Positions 1 through 8,282 of a stretch of DNA of 64,000 bases are shown piece by piece (position 1 is the first letter of the stretch; every line of letters begins with the position of its first letter). Where the stretch lies: the NCBI RefSeq assembly GCF_030252345.1, contig NZ_CP126980.1, forward strand, positions 9,433,501 through 9,497,500, read 5' to 3'. The position numbers and the translations under genes were made by a program. The notes beneath the pieces are model-generated. The model was not told where the DNA came from. It worked only from the letters and a program-made list of their open reading frames with translations, and did no database searches. The stretch comes from Actinoplanes oblitus (GTDB lineage Bacteria; Actinomycetota; Actinomycetes; Mycobacteriales; Micromonosporaceae).

Positions 1-7
1 TCGCGCG

Positions 8-529
8 TTGAACGCTCTTTTCCGTTCGCGATTGGGCATAGCGCTCGTCCTGATCGCCATCGTGCTGGCCGTGGTCGGTGTCGGCCGTCTCTTCTCGGAC
101 GGCGAGTCGGCTTCACCGTCGCTCGGGCTGGGATCGCCGGCTCCGGCGATCAGCATCGATCCTTCCGAGGACGACAGTGTGGTCTCGTCCGAGGCGCCAC
201 CAACACCCAGAACCAGCCCGGGGCGCGCTGAGCCCGAAGCGGTGGCCTACGCGTTCGCCTCGGCATGGGTGAGCCACACCGGCGTCACCTCGAAGAAGTG
301 GCTCGACCGGCTGCTGCCGAACGCCACGGCTGATCTCGCGGATCAACTCCGAGGGGTGGATCCGGCCGGCGTCCCGGCTGACCGGGTGGTCGGCCGACCC
401 AGCGTGAGCGCGGTCAATGACACGATGGTCAATGCGGTGGTGACGGTGAACTCTGGCCGGCTCAGCCTCCGCCTGGTGGCCCCGGACGGTCATTGGCTGG
501 TCGACGGCATCGACTGGGCAGCGGCATGA
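8..529 (+). CDS. VirB8/TcpC-like membrane-anchored protein (putative conjugation component)
   Basis: Protein of 173 residues from a TTG start; the frame stays open to the window edge, so the true start may lie upstream. One N-terminal membrane helix (about residues 10-28), a Ser/Pro/Glu linker, then a domain of about 100 residues (AYAFASAWVSHTG..., W near 100, ending GHWLVDGIDW) with the look of the NTF2-like fold of VirB8/TcpC conjugation proteins. Its stop overlaps the start of the next gene (ATGA), a lysozyme-like plus M23 wall hydrolase of the kind that accompanies type IV transfer systems. The family assignment rests on architecture and neighbour, not on a search. It may be the tail of a transfer operon lying left of the window. 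Confidence 0.5.
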   Translation: MNALFRSRLGIALVLIAIVLAVVGVGRLFSDGESASPSLGLGSPAPAISIDPSEDDSVVSSEAPPTPRTSPGRAEPEAVAYAFASAWVSHTGVTSKKWLDRLLPNATADLADQLRGVDPAGVPADRVVGRPSVSAVNDTMVNAVVTVNSGRLSLRLVAPDGHWLVDGIDWAAA

Positions 530-1647
530 CTCTCCGGCGGCCCCGCAGGATCGTTCTCCTAGTGGCAGTTGTCGCGACGCTGGCGCTGCTGTGCTGCGGT
601 GGAGCCACCACGGTGATCCTGTTCAGCGGACTGAACGACAAAGACGAGCAGAGTGATCTCAGTTCCGCCGCCTTCGGATGCGGCGAGGGCGGCCCGATCG
701 ACCCGAGCGCCAAGCTGCCCAGCGTCGACGAGTACGGCCCGGCGCAGGTCCGCAACGCCGCCATCATCATCAGCACCGGTGCGAAGCTGAAGTTGCCGCC
801 CCGCGCCTGGGTTATCGCGGTGGCCACCGCGATGCAGGAGTCAGGGCTCGTCAACCTCGGCGATCTGGGCGCCCGGAACGACCACGATTCGCTCGGTCTG
901 TTTCAGCAGCGGCCCAGTTCCGGTTGGGGTACGCCCCGCCAGGTCCGCGATCCGGTTTATGCCAGCACGAAGTTCTACGAGAAGCTCAAGAAGGTTCGTG
1001 GCTGGGACAAGAAATCGTTGACCCGTGCAGCACAGGCCGTACAGATCAGCGCCTATCCGGACGCCTACGCCAAGCATGAGCAGGCCGCCACTCAGATGGT
1101 GAACAAGCTTGCTCATGGTGCAGCGAACGCTGTGGGCAACTCCGTCTCCATGGTGTGCGCGGCGGGTGGGCAGATCGCCGCCTCCGGCTGGACCGTCCCG
1201 GTGCATGCGGAGGTCGGTTCTGGGTTCCGCAGTCCGGATCGTCCCAACCACCAGGGCGTCGACCTGATCATTGGGCGATACACACCGATCGTGGCCGCCG
1301 CCAGCGGCATCGTGTCGATGGTCAAGTGCGACGAGGACTTCAGTGGCCGGAAGACCTGCGACGTCGATGGCTATCCGGGCAAGGGCGGCTGCGGATGGAT
1401 GGTGGAGATCCAGCACGCCGGGAATGTGATGACCCGCTACTGTCACATGGTGCAGCGACCGTTCGTTCACAAGAATCAGAAGGTGGAGGCCGGCCAGGTC
1501 TTGGGCAAGGTCGGCACCAGCGGAAACTCCTCAGGCCCGCACCTCCATTTCGAGGTGCACTTGAACAATGACAGATCAAGTGCAGGAGCAGTTAACCCCG
1601 TACCGTTCATGCAACGGCATGGGGCACCCCTAGGCAACGCAGGATGA
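526..1647 (+). CDS. Lysozyme-like / M23 peptidase bifunctional cell-wall hydrolase
   Basis: Protein of 373 residues starting at an ATG that overlaps the previous stop (ATGA). N-terminal membrane helix (about 8-30), then a lysozyme-like domain (about 80-175) with the putative catalytic Glu in AMQESGL and the block SLGLFQQRPSSGWGT, then an M23 endopeptidase domain (about 235-350) with zinc ligands in HQGVD and HLHFEVH. The first domain should cut glycan strands and the second peptide cross-links, outside the membrane. This pairing resembles VirB1-type hydrolases of Gram-positive conjugation systems, which fits the VirB8-like neighbour. Base composition drops toward the 3' end. Hydrolase domains are clear; the conjugation role is inferred. 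Confidence 0.85.
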   Translation: MTLRRPRRIVLLVAVVATLALLCCGGATTVILFSGLNDKDEQSDLSSAAFGCGEGGPIDPSAKLPSVDEYGPAQVRNAAIIISTGAKLKLPPRAWVIAVATAMQESGLVNLGDLGARNDHDSLGLFQQRPSSGWGTPRQVRDPVYASTKFYEKLKKVRGWDKKSLTRAAQAVQISAYPDAYAKHEQAATQMVNKLAHGAANAVGNSVSMVCAAGGQIAASGWTVPVHAEVGSGFRSPDRPNHQGVDLIIGRYTPIVAAASGIVSMVKCDEDFSGRKTCDVDGYPGKGGCGWMVEIQHAGNVMTRYCHMVQRPFVHKNQKVEAGQVLGKVGTSGNSSGPHLHFEVHLNNDRSSAGAVNPVPFMQRHGAPLGNAG

Positions 1648-2249
1648 TGGCCGAGAACATACCAGATCCCTTCTCCCATCTCGCAGATTGGGGAATAGAT
1701 CCTCCGCGTCCGATTGTTCCAACACCGGCAACAATGAGCGGCCAAACGCGGGGGCGCCGAGTGATAACCGGAGTACCCGGACATGGCTGGCGGGGCGATC
1801 TCCGAGCTGACGAGAAAGTCATCCAGGGAAGCCGTACCTATATTCCAATTATGCCAGAGTCGGAATGGTATCGAGCCGAATCCGAACAAACCGAAGTATT
1901 TGCCGCACTTGTACCGATTGACAGAATATGGGTCGAAGAATTAGGTATGGCGGCTACACCGAGCATGAATCCGCGCAGCGAGTCACGCTTGGTCTCCCTA
2001 GACGAGCCACCGCGACGAACTCCGCAGGCGGCCGATCAGGCCGGCTCCTTGACGGGGCGACGTGCAGTCAGGCTCCTTGATGACGGCGGTGAGCAACGAG
2101 ATCTTCGCGCTATCACGGAGCTATACACTAGCGACAATGGCGATATTTGCGCTCGAGTGACGACGGAACTTGAGTGGTATCGATGGTCTTGGAGCGGGAG
2201 GGTTCCACAAACTCTAGAAGTCGCGGCGGACCTGCTATGGATCGAGTGA
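1644..2249 (+). CDS. Hypothetical protein with a rare TTA codon
   Basis: Not recognised. 201 residues, start overlapping the previous stop (ATGA), so probably translated with the wall hydrolase gene. No signal peptide or membrane helix; acidic, with several Trp and a C-terminal part (ITELYTSDNGDICARV, ELEWYRWSW) that looks like a small folded domain. Codon use is unlike the neighbours: clearly less GC in third positions and an in-frame TTA leucine codon (in VEELGM). In actinomycetes TTA is rare and often marks transferred or developmentally controlled genes. The coupling suggests a cytoplasmic accessory or immunity-type partner of the upstream pair, but nothing in the protein proves that. Confidence 0.6.
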   Translation: MMAENIPDPFSHLADWGIDPPRPIVPTPATMSGQTRGRRVITGVPGHGWRGDLRADEKVIQGSRTYIPIMPESEWYRAESEQTEVFAALVPIDRIWVEELGMAATPSMNPRSESRLVSLDEPPRRTPQAADQAGSLTGRRAVRLLDDGGEQRDLRAITELYTSDNGDICARVTTELEWYRWSWSGRVPQTLEVAADLLWIE

Positions 2250-2250
2250 T

Positions 2251-2799
2251 TCACCTTCCAGGCGTAGCAGAGCATACCCGCCAACCGCCATCATTGACCA
2301 TTCCAAATTCCCACACGTCTACAGTCTCTTCCGACCCACCCGCTACCGTTCGAACGACTTCGGCAGTCGCGACTGCGCGCTCGCCGGAAACGCTTGCATT
2401 GACATTTCTCCAGGTGATCGAGATTTCGACAGAATGCTTCGACTCGGCCTGCTGGATACCGTCGCGAAAACTGCCGAGCTGACTGAAGTTGCCGCCTGTT
2501 TTGCAGGCGTACTCCTCAAGCTGCCGATCATCTCGATAGACCAAAAATGCGCCTAAGAAAGCATCTAGCACGACGCTCGGGTCTGTTCGTTCGACCTTGG
2601 TGGCGTTGTCATAGAGGGAGACGACCACACCAACCCCACCCAAACACAACACCGCGAGAATCCCGGCCCCCAACGCCAGCCACAACCTCGTACGCCTGCT
2701 CTTGAACCCCCCACCACCAACACCAGCCCCCGGCACCGCAGACAACCCCGACGGCATCGGTCCAGGACGGAACTCCGGCTCAAGCGGCTGCATACCCAC
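2251..2799 (-). CDS. Single-pass membrane protein, unknown function (paralogue of the 38.7 kb gene)
   Basis: GTG start at 2799 chosen because GGAGGA sits nine bases upstream; a longer frame reaches 2970 but lacks a ribosome site. About 182 residues: Pro/Gly-rich cytoplasmic N-terminus, one membrane helix (about 40-62, LALGAGILAVLCLGGVGVVV), then an extracytoplasmic domain of about 110 residues with Cys in EYACKTG and in the terminal GGWRVCSA. The same layout, with one Cys after the helix and a final GW-x-VC, occurs in the protein at 38748-39581, so the two look paralogous. It converges on the hypothetical gene ending at 2249 with almost no gap. Function unknown; the outer domain resembles NTF2-like/DUF4878-type lipoprotein domains. 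Confidence 0.6.
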   Translation of the reverse strand: MGMQPLEPEFRPGPMPSGLSAVPGAGVGGGGFKSRRTRLWLALGAGILAVLCLGGVGVVVSLYDNATKVERTDPSVVLDAFLGAFLVYRDDRQLEEYACKTGGNFSQLGSFRDGIQQAESKHSVEISITWRNVNASVSGERAVATAEVVRTVAGGSEETVDVWEFGMVNDGGWRVCSATPGR

Positions 2800-3016
2800 G
2801 ACACTAATTCCTCCCCGCCGTCCCATCACGACAGCCCGCGCGCCAAACTCTCGAACCCCACCGCACTCCACCCCGTACCGATCACCGACGGTTCCTGTTA
2901 GGACACAACGGGCGGGCATCCTTGAGACCCGGGCCCGGGCACCACACCGGGACCGCATTGCGTGGAGCACCGCTGGTCTGGGATAGGTTTTATGCGCGCG
3001 ACAGGAGGTGACGGCA

Positions 3017-5605
3017 GTGGCGGATTCGGCTCTGCGGGTCCGGCAGGCCGCTGCTCTGCACCGGCAAGCGGTGGCGACAGCGGACGCGGCCGCCGCCGCG
3101 CTGGAGGCGTTCGCGCCGAGTGCCGCCGACCCGCGCGAGCAGCATCGGCTGGCTGAGCAGTTGCGGGTCGCGGCGGCTCAGGTCGCTCCGGGGTGGCTCG
3201 GGGCGCCGCTGGACGCGTTGACGCCCAAGGCGCCGCTCGGTGGCGGGCAGCCGCCCCAGTTCGTCCGGATCGGGGTGGCCCAGCCGCTGGACGACGTCCG
3301 GTTCCCGGCGATCGTGCCGCTGCTCGGGGTCGGGCATCTCACCGTTGACGCCAGCGCCACCGATCCCCGGGTGTTCGGTCTGCTCCGGGCCGTGCTGCTG
3401 CGGCTGTTCGCGGCGGCGCCGGCCGGGTCGCTGCTGGTCCGGGCGGTCGACGGGGTGGGTGGCGGCGCGGTCTTCCAGCCGTTCGAGGAGCTGGCCGACG
3501 CCGGGCTGATGTCACCGCCGGCCACCGATCGGCAGGGCCTGCGGGACGTGCTCGCCGAGGCGGAGAAGTGGCTGCGGCCCGCCCGTGGTGGCAAGAAGCG
3601 GCGGGATCGGATGCTGCTGGTGGTGATCGCCAGCCTGCCCGAGCTGACCGAGGGCGAGGAGCTGCGCCGCATCGCCGCGCTCGCCCAGCAGGGCCCGGAT
3701 TCCGGGCTGCACCTGATCGTGGCCGGCTGGCCGCCGCCACCGTTGACCGCGGAGACCACTCAGGCTCCGCTGCCGCGCACCACAGCGGTCTCGGTGCGTA
3801 ACCCGTTCGCGGTGGTCGGTGACCCGCCCGGGGGATCCTTCGGCGCGACCCCGGAGGCGCCCTGGCTGAACGCGCCGGTCTTCCTGGACGAGGATCCGCC
3901 GCCGCACCTGGTCGACGCGGTCTGCCAGGAGCTGGCCGCGCATTCGGCGGCGGCCTCCCGGGTCACCTTGGCCGACCTGCTGCCCGAGCCGACCGAGGAG
4001 CTGTGGTCGGCGGACGCGTCGGGCGGGGTGGAGACCGTGGTCGGGCATCACGGCGACGTGCCGCTGGTGCTCCGGTTCAACGATCTGACCCCGCACTGGA
4101 TGGTGGGCGGCCGGTCCGGTGGCGGCAAGACCGCCTTCCTGATCAACGTGCTCTACGGCCTGGGTGCCCGCTACTCCCCTGACGAGCTGGCGCTCTACCT
4201 GCTCGACTTCAAGGAGGGCGTGTCCTTCGCCGAGTTCGTCCCGACCCAGCGGGACCGGACCTGGCTGCCGCATGCCCGCGCGGTCGGCGTCGAGTCCGAC
4301 CGGGAGTACGGGCTGGCCGTCCTCCGCGAGTTGGACGCCGAGATGGGCCGCCGCTCGATGGCGTACAAGCGGGCCGGCGTCTCCCGCTTCGCCGACCTGC
4401 GCGCGGTGGCCGCCGAGGAGGGCCGGGGCCGCCCGCTGCCCCGGGTCCTGTGTGTCATCGACGAGTTCCAGGTGCTGCTGGCCGGGAACGATCCGACCGC
4501 CACCGAGGCGGTGGGCCTGCTCGAGTCGCTGGCCCGCAAGGGCAGGTCGTACGGTATTCATCTGGTCCTGGCGAGCCAGACGGTGCTCGGCGTCGAGGCG
4601 CTCTACGCCAAACGCGATTCGATCTTCGGGCAGTTCCCGGTGCGGATCGCGCTGCCGGGCGGCGGCGACGTGCTGGAGCCGACCAACGACTCGGCGGCCG
4701 GCCTGCCGCTGGGCAGCGCCGTGGTAAACACGGCAGGTGGGCTGGGCGGCCCGCGCGGCGCCACCCGGGGTCACGAGCGGGTGGTCCGCTTCCCCGATCC
4801 GCACGCCGACCAGGAGCTGCTCAGCGACCTGCGGCACAAGCTGTGGGGCGCACGCGATCCGGAGTCGGTCCCGCCACGGATCTTCGCCGGTTACGCGCAT
4901 CAGCATCTGGCCGACGACCCGGTCTATCGGGCCGCGCTGGCCGGCCGGTCCGGGCGGCCCACCGCCCTGGTCGGCCGGATCATCGACGTGAGCCTGTCCA
5001 CCGCCACCTTCCCGCTGGACTCGTCGCCGGGCCGGCACCTGGCGATCCTGGGCTCGCACGCGGCCGGTTCGGAGGTGCTGGAGGCGGCGGCCCGCAGCGT
5101 CGCGGCCTGTCACTCGCCGCGGACGGCCCGGTTCGTGATCGCCTCGCTGGTCGCCGAAGGTGATGCCCTCGCCGCCGCGCTGGCCGCGGAGATCAGCCAC
5201 CGGCAGGAGGTGGTCGTGGTGGACGCGGCCGGGCTGCCCGCCGAGCTCTCCTCCGAGCAGCCGGGCTACTACGTGGTGTTCGGCATGGACGCCGCCCCGC
5301 CGGGCAGCCTGACCGGCCTGCGCCAGCTGCTGCGCGAGGGGCCGAGCCGGGGCGCGCACCTGCTCTCCTGGTGGCGCGGGGTGCGCCGGTTCGGCGAGGA
5401 GACCGGCGGCAGCATGGGCCGCGAGGACGTGGCCGGCCTGCTCTTCCTCAACGTTCCGCAGTCGGATGTCACGCTGCTGCTGGGCCGCCCGGTCGACTGG
5501 CAGCCCCGCCCGAACCGGGCGTTGCTGCACGACCGGCACACCGACCGCACGGTCACGGTGGTCCCCTTCGTCCAGCCGGAAGAGCCGGAAGGCGCGAACC
5601 CATGA
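3017..5605 (+). CDS. FtsK/SpoIIIE (EccC-like) ATPase
   Basis: About 862 residues. GTG at 3017 is preferred over GTG at 3008 because AGGAGGT ends seven bases before it. N-terminal helical segment (about 5-60), a Rossmann-like region, then a FtsK/SpoIIIE motor domain with Walker A GGRSGGGKT (near 363) and Walker B VLCVIDEFQ (near 480), followed by SYGIHLVLASQ. A second P-loop-like domain near residue 675 has GSHAAGSE in place of a GKS/T motif, so it is probably inactive. There are no membrane helices, unlike true FtsK. ATGA overlap ties it to a membrane protein, followed by a small helical protein. This suggests a translocation machine reminiscent of a reduced type VII system; substrate (protein or DNA) unknown. 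Confidence 0.8.
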   Translation: MADSALRVRQAAALHRQAVATADAAAAALEAFAPSAADPREQHRLAEQLRVAAAQVAPGWLGAPLDALTPKAPLGGGQPPQFVRIGVAQPLDDVRFPAIVPLLGVGHLTVDASATDPRVFGLLRAVLLRLFAAAPAGSLLVRAVDGVGGGAVFQPFEELADAGLMSPPATDRQGLRDVLAEAEKWLRPARGGKKRRDRMLLVVIASLPELTEGEELRRIAALAQQGPDSGLHLIVAGWPPPPLTAETTQAPLPRTTAVSVRNPFAVVGDPPGGSFGATPEAPWLNAPVFLDEDPPPHLVDAVCQELAAHSAAASRVTLADLLPEPTEELWSADASGGVETVVGHHGDVPLVLRFNDLTPHWMVGGRSGGGKTAFLINVLYGLGARYSPDELALYLLDFKEGVSFAEFVPTQRDRTWLPHARAVGVESDREYGLAVLRELDAEMGRRSMAYKRAGVSRFADLRAVAAEEGRGRPLPRVLCVIDEFQVLLAGNDPTATEAVGLLESLARKGRSYGIHLVLASQTVLGVEALYAKRDSIFGQFPVRIALPGGGDVLEPTNDSAAGLPLGSAVVNTAGGLGGPRGATRGHERVVRFPDPHADQELLSDLRHKLWGARDPESVPPRIFAGYAHQHLADDPVYRAALAGRSGRPTALVGRIIDVSLSTATFPLDSSPGRHLAILGSHAAGSEVLEAAARSVAACHSPRTARFVIASLVAEGDALAAALAAEISHRQEVVVVDAAGLPAELSSEQPGYYVVFGMDAAPPGSLTGLRQLLREGPSRGAHLLSWWRGVRRFGEETGGSMGREDVAGLLFLNVPQSDVTLLLGRPVDWQPRPNRALLHDRHTDRTVTVVPFVQPEEPEGANP

Positions 5606-6297
5606 CCGAGCAGGCAGAGCAGAGCGGCGTCGTGCCGGCCCAGGCCTCCCCGCCGTCGAGCGGCCCGTGGGCCGCCTACCTGGCCGCCGCCCGGGAGCTC
5701 GACGTGGTGCGTCGCGCGGCGAGCTCGGTCGCCGGCGAACAGGCCGCGACGATCAACACGGCCCGGCAGGAGCTTTCTTCGGTACGCGCCCGGCTCGCTC
5801 CCCAGCAAGCCCGGCTGATCCGCGACTTCGGCGTGCCGGCAGCCGACCTGGTGCCGCTGGAGGGCGAGCGGGCCAGCGCCCTGGCGGCGGTGACCGGCGG
5901 CCCCGACGCGGTGCTGGCCGCGCTCCGGCAGGCCCGGGTCACCGCGGACGCCGCCGATCACGCCTTCATCGGCCCGGCCCCGATCGGCCCGTCCCGCCCC
6001 TGGGCACGGAACCTGCTGGTCTACGGCCCGTTCGCGGCCGCCGTGCTGTTCGTGCAGATCATCCTCTACCTGGTGGCACCGAGCGGCTCACTGCCCACGT
6101 ACACGCTGCTGTGCGGGTTGAGCATGCCGCTGCTGGCGTTCGGCCTCGGCTACGCCACCATCGGCTTCGTCTGGGGCCCGGACGCCGAGAAGGCCGGCGT
6201 CCCGGTGGACCGCACCCCGGTGGCCGGTGTGGTCGCCTGCCTCACCCCGGTGCTGCTCACCTGCATGGGTGTCGGCCTGCAAGCCATCTTCCACTGA
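5602..6297 (+). CDS. Coiled-coil membrane protein of the FtsK-like module
   Basis: 231 residues; ATG overlaps the ATPase stop (ATGA), so translation is coupled. First 130 residues are soluble and strongly helical (Ala/Arg/Glu rich, ARELDVVRRAASSVAGEQ) and probably form a coiled coil. Three membrane helices follow, at about 140-160 (NLLVYGPFAAAVLFVQIILY), 166-190 and 203-228. No enzyme motif. A soluble helical arm plus three helices beside a soluble FtsK-type ATPase suggests a membrane dock or channel subunit for that motor. Family not recognised. Confidence 0.7.
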   Translation: MTEQAEQSGVVPAQASPPSSGPWAAYLAAARELDVVRRAASSVAGEQAATINTARQELSSVRARLAPQQARLIRDFGVPAADLVPLEGERASALAAVTGGPDAVLAALRQARVTADAADHAFIGPAPIGPSRPWARNLLVYGPFAAAVLFVQIILYLVAPSGSLPTYTLLCGLSMPLLAFGLGYATIGFVWGPDAEKAGVPVDRTPVAGVVACLTPVLLTCMGVGLQAIFH

Positions 6298-6323
6298 AGC
6301 GACAGAGCGGAGCCGACGAGATC

Positions 6324-6584
6324 ATGGCCAACGTCGAGGAAGTCAAGGTCAGCCTCGCCGCCTCGGTGGACGGCGCGGGACGCGCGATCGCCGGCATCCA
6401 GGCGGTCGCCGACCAGCTGGATCAGTCCCTGGCGCTGCTGCGGCTGACAGCGGTCGGCTCGTTCCACCCGACCACCACGGCCGCCATCGCGCAGTTGGAG
6501 CAGGCCCGCACCCGCTTGGACGAGGCGACCCAGCTGACCCGGGCCGCCATGGAGTCCGCCAACCAGTTCCGCAACATGATCTGA
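6324..6584 (+). CDS. Small helical protein (WXG100-sized) of the FtsK-like module
   Basis: 86 residues, ATG 27 bases after the membrane protein stop. Almost entirely predicted helix, broken in the middle by GSFHP (near residue 45), giving a helix-turn-helix hairpin like WXG100/EsxA proteins in size and shape. It has no WXG motif and no YxxxD/E tail; it ends NQFRNMI. No signal peptide. Placed directly after a FtsK/EccC-like ATPase and a membrane protein, it is the natural candidate for the exported or regulatory partner. Too short to assign by eye; the shape and context argument is inference. Confidence 0.65.
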   Translation: MANVEEVKVSLAASVDGAGRAIAGIQAVADQLDQSLALLRLTAVGSFHPTTTAAIAQLEQARTRLDEATQLTRAAMESANQFRNMI

Positions 6585-7638
6585 CCGCGCCGACCCGGGA
6601 GCCGGCCGCTGAGCAGCTCAGCCGCTGACGCAGGGACCGAGCCGATGCCACGGCTTCCACGGCGCGCCCGCCGGCAATGACGACGCGCGCGACAACCCAT
6701 TCACCTCGACTTCAGAATCAGAAGATCGATGACTCGGATCCGCGCTGATCACTGATCGTCGCTCCCGCCAGGGACCCTTCCGGGCCGGGCAGGACGCTGG
6801 CGCGTCCAAAACGCCCGACCCTCCAGGGCGACGTCCGCGGCTGGCCACGACCGCCAACCCTAAACCCGACCCCACCCCGAAACCCCGCCCACTCCCGACC
6901 CAACCCCGGCTGGCACCCACGGTGGCCTCACGAGCCCGCACACCACCACCACAACCAGCCGCCACCAACAGGCTGGCACCCACGGTGGCCTCCCAAGCCC
7001 GCACACCACCACCACAACCAGCCGCCACCAACAGGCTGGCACCCACGGTGGCCTCCCAAGCCCGGACACCACCACCACAACCAGCCGCCACCAACAGGCT
7101 GGCACCCACGGTGGCCTCCCAAGCCCGGACACCACCACCACAACCAGCCGCCACCAACAGGCTGGCGTTCACGGTGGCCTCACGAGCCCGGACACCACCA
7201 CCACGACCAGCCGCGACCGACGGGCTGGCGTTCACGGTGGTCTTTGAGTTCGGACACCACCGTCAGGGCCAGCCGGGGGCGACTAGGTCGATGGGCTGGC
7301 GCTGACCATGTTCAGCAGGTGCCACGCGCGGCGGGTCCGGAGTCGGGTCGGCGCAGGGAGGTCAGGACGGCTTGGCGGGTAATCAGGCACCGCGCTACCA
7401 ACGGGTGTTACGAGCGGGCGGACCGGGTTCGGTTGGCTGCTGCGGCACCCGAGGCAGGCAAAACGCCGCCGGTGAGGAGGCAAGTGAGATGGCGACGCCC
7501 GCGGGATCTTCCGCTCCGCCCGCACCGTCCTGGCCAGCTCCTCCAACGCCGACGCCGCACGTGTGCGGATGGCGGAATCTCGCCTGCTTCCTCACCGGTT
7601 ATGGAGCGTCTGCCGCGAGGGGAAGCGGAGCCGGTCAG
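6585..7638. other. 1.05-kb stretch without a supported gene
   Basis: Between the helical protein gene and folE. It contains the 63-bp tandem repeat (separate entry) flanked by about 320 bases of Pro/Arg-codon-like GC-rich sequence on the left and about 350 bases on the right. Open frames exist on both strands because the repeat length is a multiple of three, but none has a ribosome site, a normal start or recognisable protein content. Confidence 0.6.
6908..7285. repeat. 63-bp tandem repeat, six units
   Basis: Units begin at 6908, 6971, 7034, 7097, 7160 and 7223 with exact 63-base spacing. Units 2-4 are nearly identical; unit 1 differs at a few bases, unit 5 more, and unit 6 is strongly degenerate. 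Each carries GGCTGGC, CACGGTGGCCT and a run of ACC triplets (CACACCACCACCACAACC). As 63 is 21 codons, both strands read as 21-residue repeats (for example ARTPPPQPAATNR forward), but no start with a ribosome site is present. Most likely a non-coding minisatellite. Confidence 0.85.
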
Positions 7639-8214
7639 CTAACGCGCGTTGATCAGGGCCATCGCTTCGGCTCGGACCTTGCCGTCGGTCTGGAACGCGC
7701 CGCGCACCGCCGAGGTGACAGTGCGGGCGCCGACCTTGCGAATGCCGCGCATCTCCATGCACAGGTGCTCGCACTCCAGGACGACGATCGCCCCGCGGGC
7801 ACCCAACTGGGCCATCAGCAGGTCGGCGATCTGCGAGGTGAGCCGCTCCTGGACCTGTGGGCGGCGGGCGTAGACCTCGACCAGGCGGGCGAGTTTCGAC
7901 AGACCGGTGATGCGGCCGTCGGTGCCCGGGACGTAGCCGATGTGCGCGACGCCCTTGAACGGCAGCAGGTGGTGCTCGCACATGCTCTGCACCTCGATGT
8001 CGCGGACCAGCACGAGTTCCTCGTGGTCCGCCTCGAAGGTGGTGGTGAGCACTGTCGCCGGATCCACTCGCAGGCCGGCGAAGAGCTCCGCATAGGCACG
8101 AGCGACCCGGGCCGGAGTGCGGGCCAGGCCGTCCCGGTCCGGATCCTCACCGATCGCGATGAGGATCTCCCGGACCGCCTTCTCGATCCGCCCGAGGTCG
8201 ACGGCCTGCTCCAC
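7639..8214 (-). CDS. folE: GTP cyclohydrolase I
   Basis: 191 residues from a GTG start; the frame is open further upstream but has no good start. Converts GTP to 7,8-dihydroneopterin triphosphate, the first step of folate/pterin synthesis, in the cytoplasm. Family signatures are visible: CEHHLLPF with zinc ligands, [20 protein letters not shown], and [10 protein letters not shown]; length matches the family core. It follows ftsH on the same strand with 68 bases between stop and start, the order seen in mycobacteria (ftsH-folE). Confidence 0.95.
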   Translation of the reverse strand: MEQAVDLGRIEKAVREILIAIGEDPDRDGLARTPARVARAYAELFAGLRVDPATVLTTTFEADHEELVLVRDIEVQSMCEHHLLPFKGVAHIGYVPGTDGRITGLSKLARLVEVYARRPQVQERLTSQIADLLMAQLGARGAIVVLECEHLCMEMRGIRKVGARTVTSAVRGAFQTDGKVRAEAMALINAR

Positions 8215-8282
8215 CGGAGTACCGGTGAGCTTGCCGTCGACCAGCCGGGCGGCGAGGTAGTCGAGTTCGTCTTGCGTACTGA

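Noticed and set aside
3512-5539. 675-residue minus-strand open frame opposite the FtsK-like gene
   Set aside because: Arg/Ala/Gln-rich shadow of a GC-rich gene; no ribosome site or domain.
6908-7285. CRISPR array
   Set aside because: Units are directly adjacent 63-mers with no unique spacers, and no cas genes are present.
6922-7305. Repeat-containing ORFs on both strands across the 63-bp array
   Set aside because: Open only because the repeat length is a multiple of three; no ribosome site or sensible protein.
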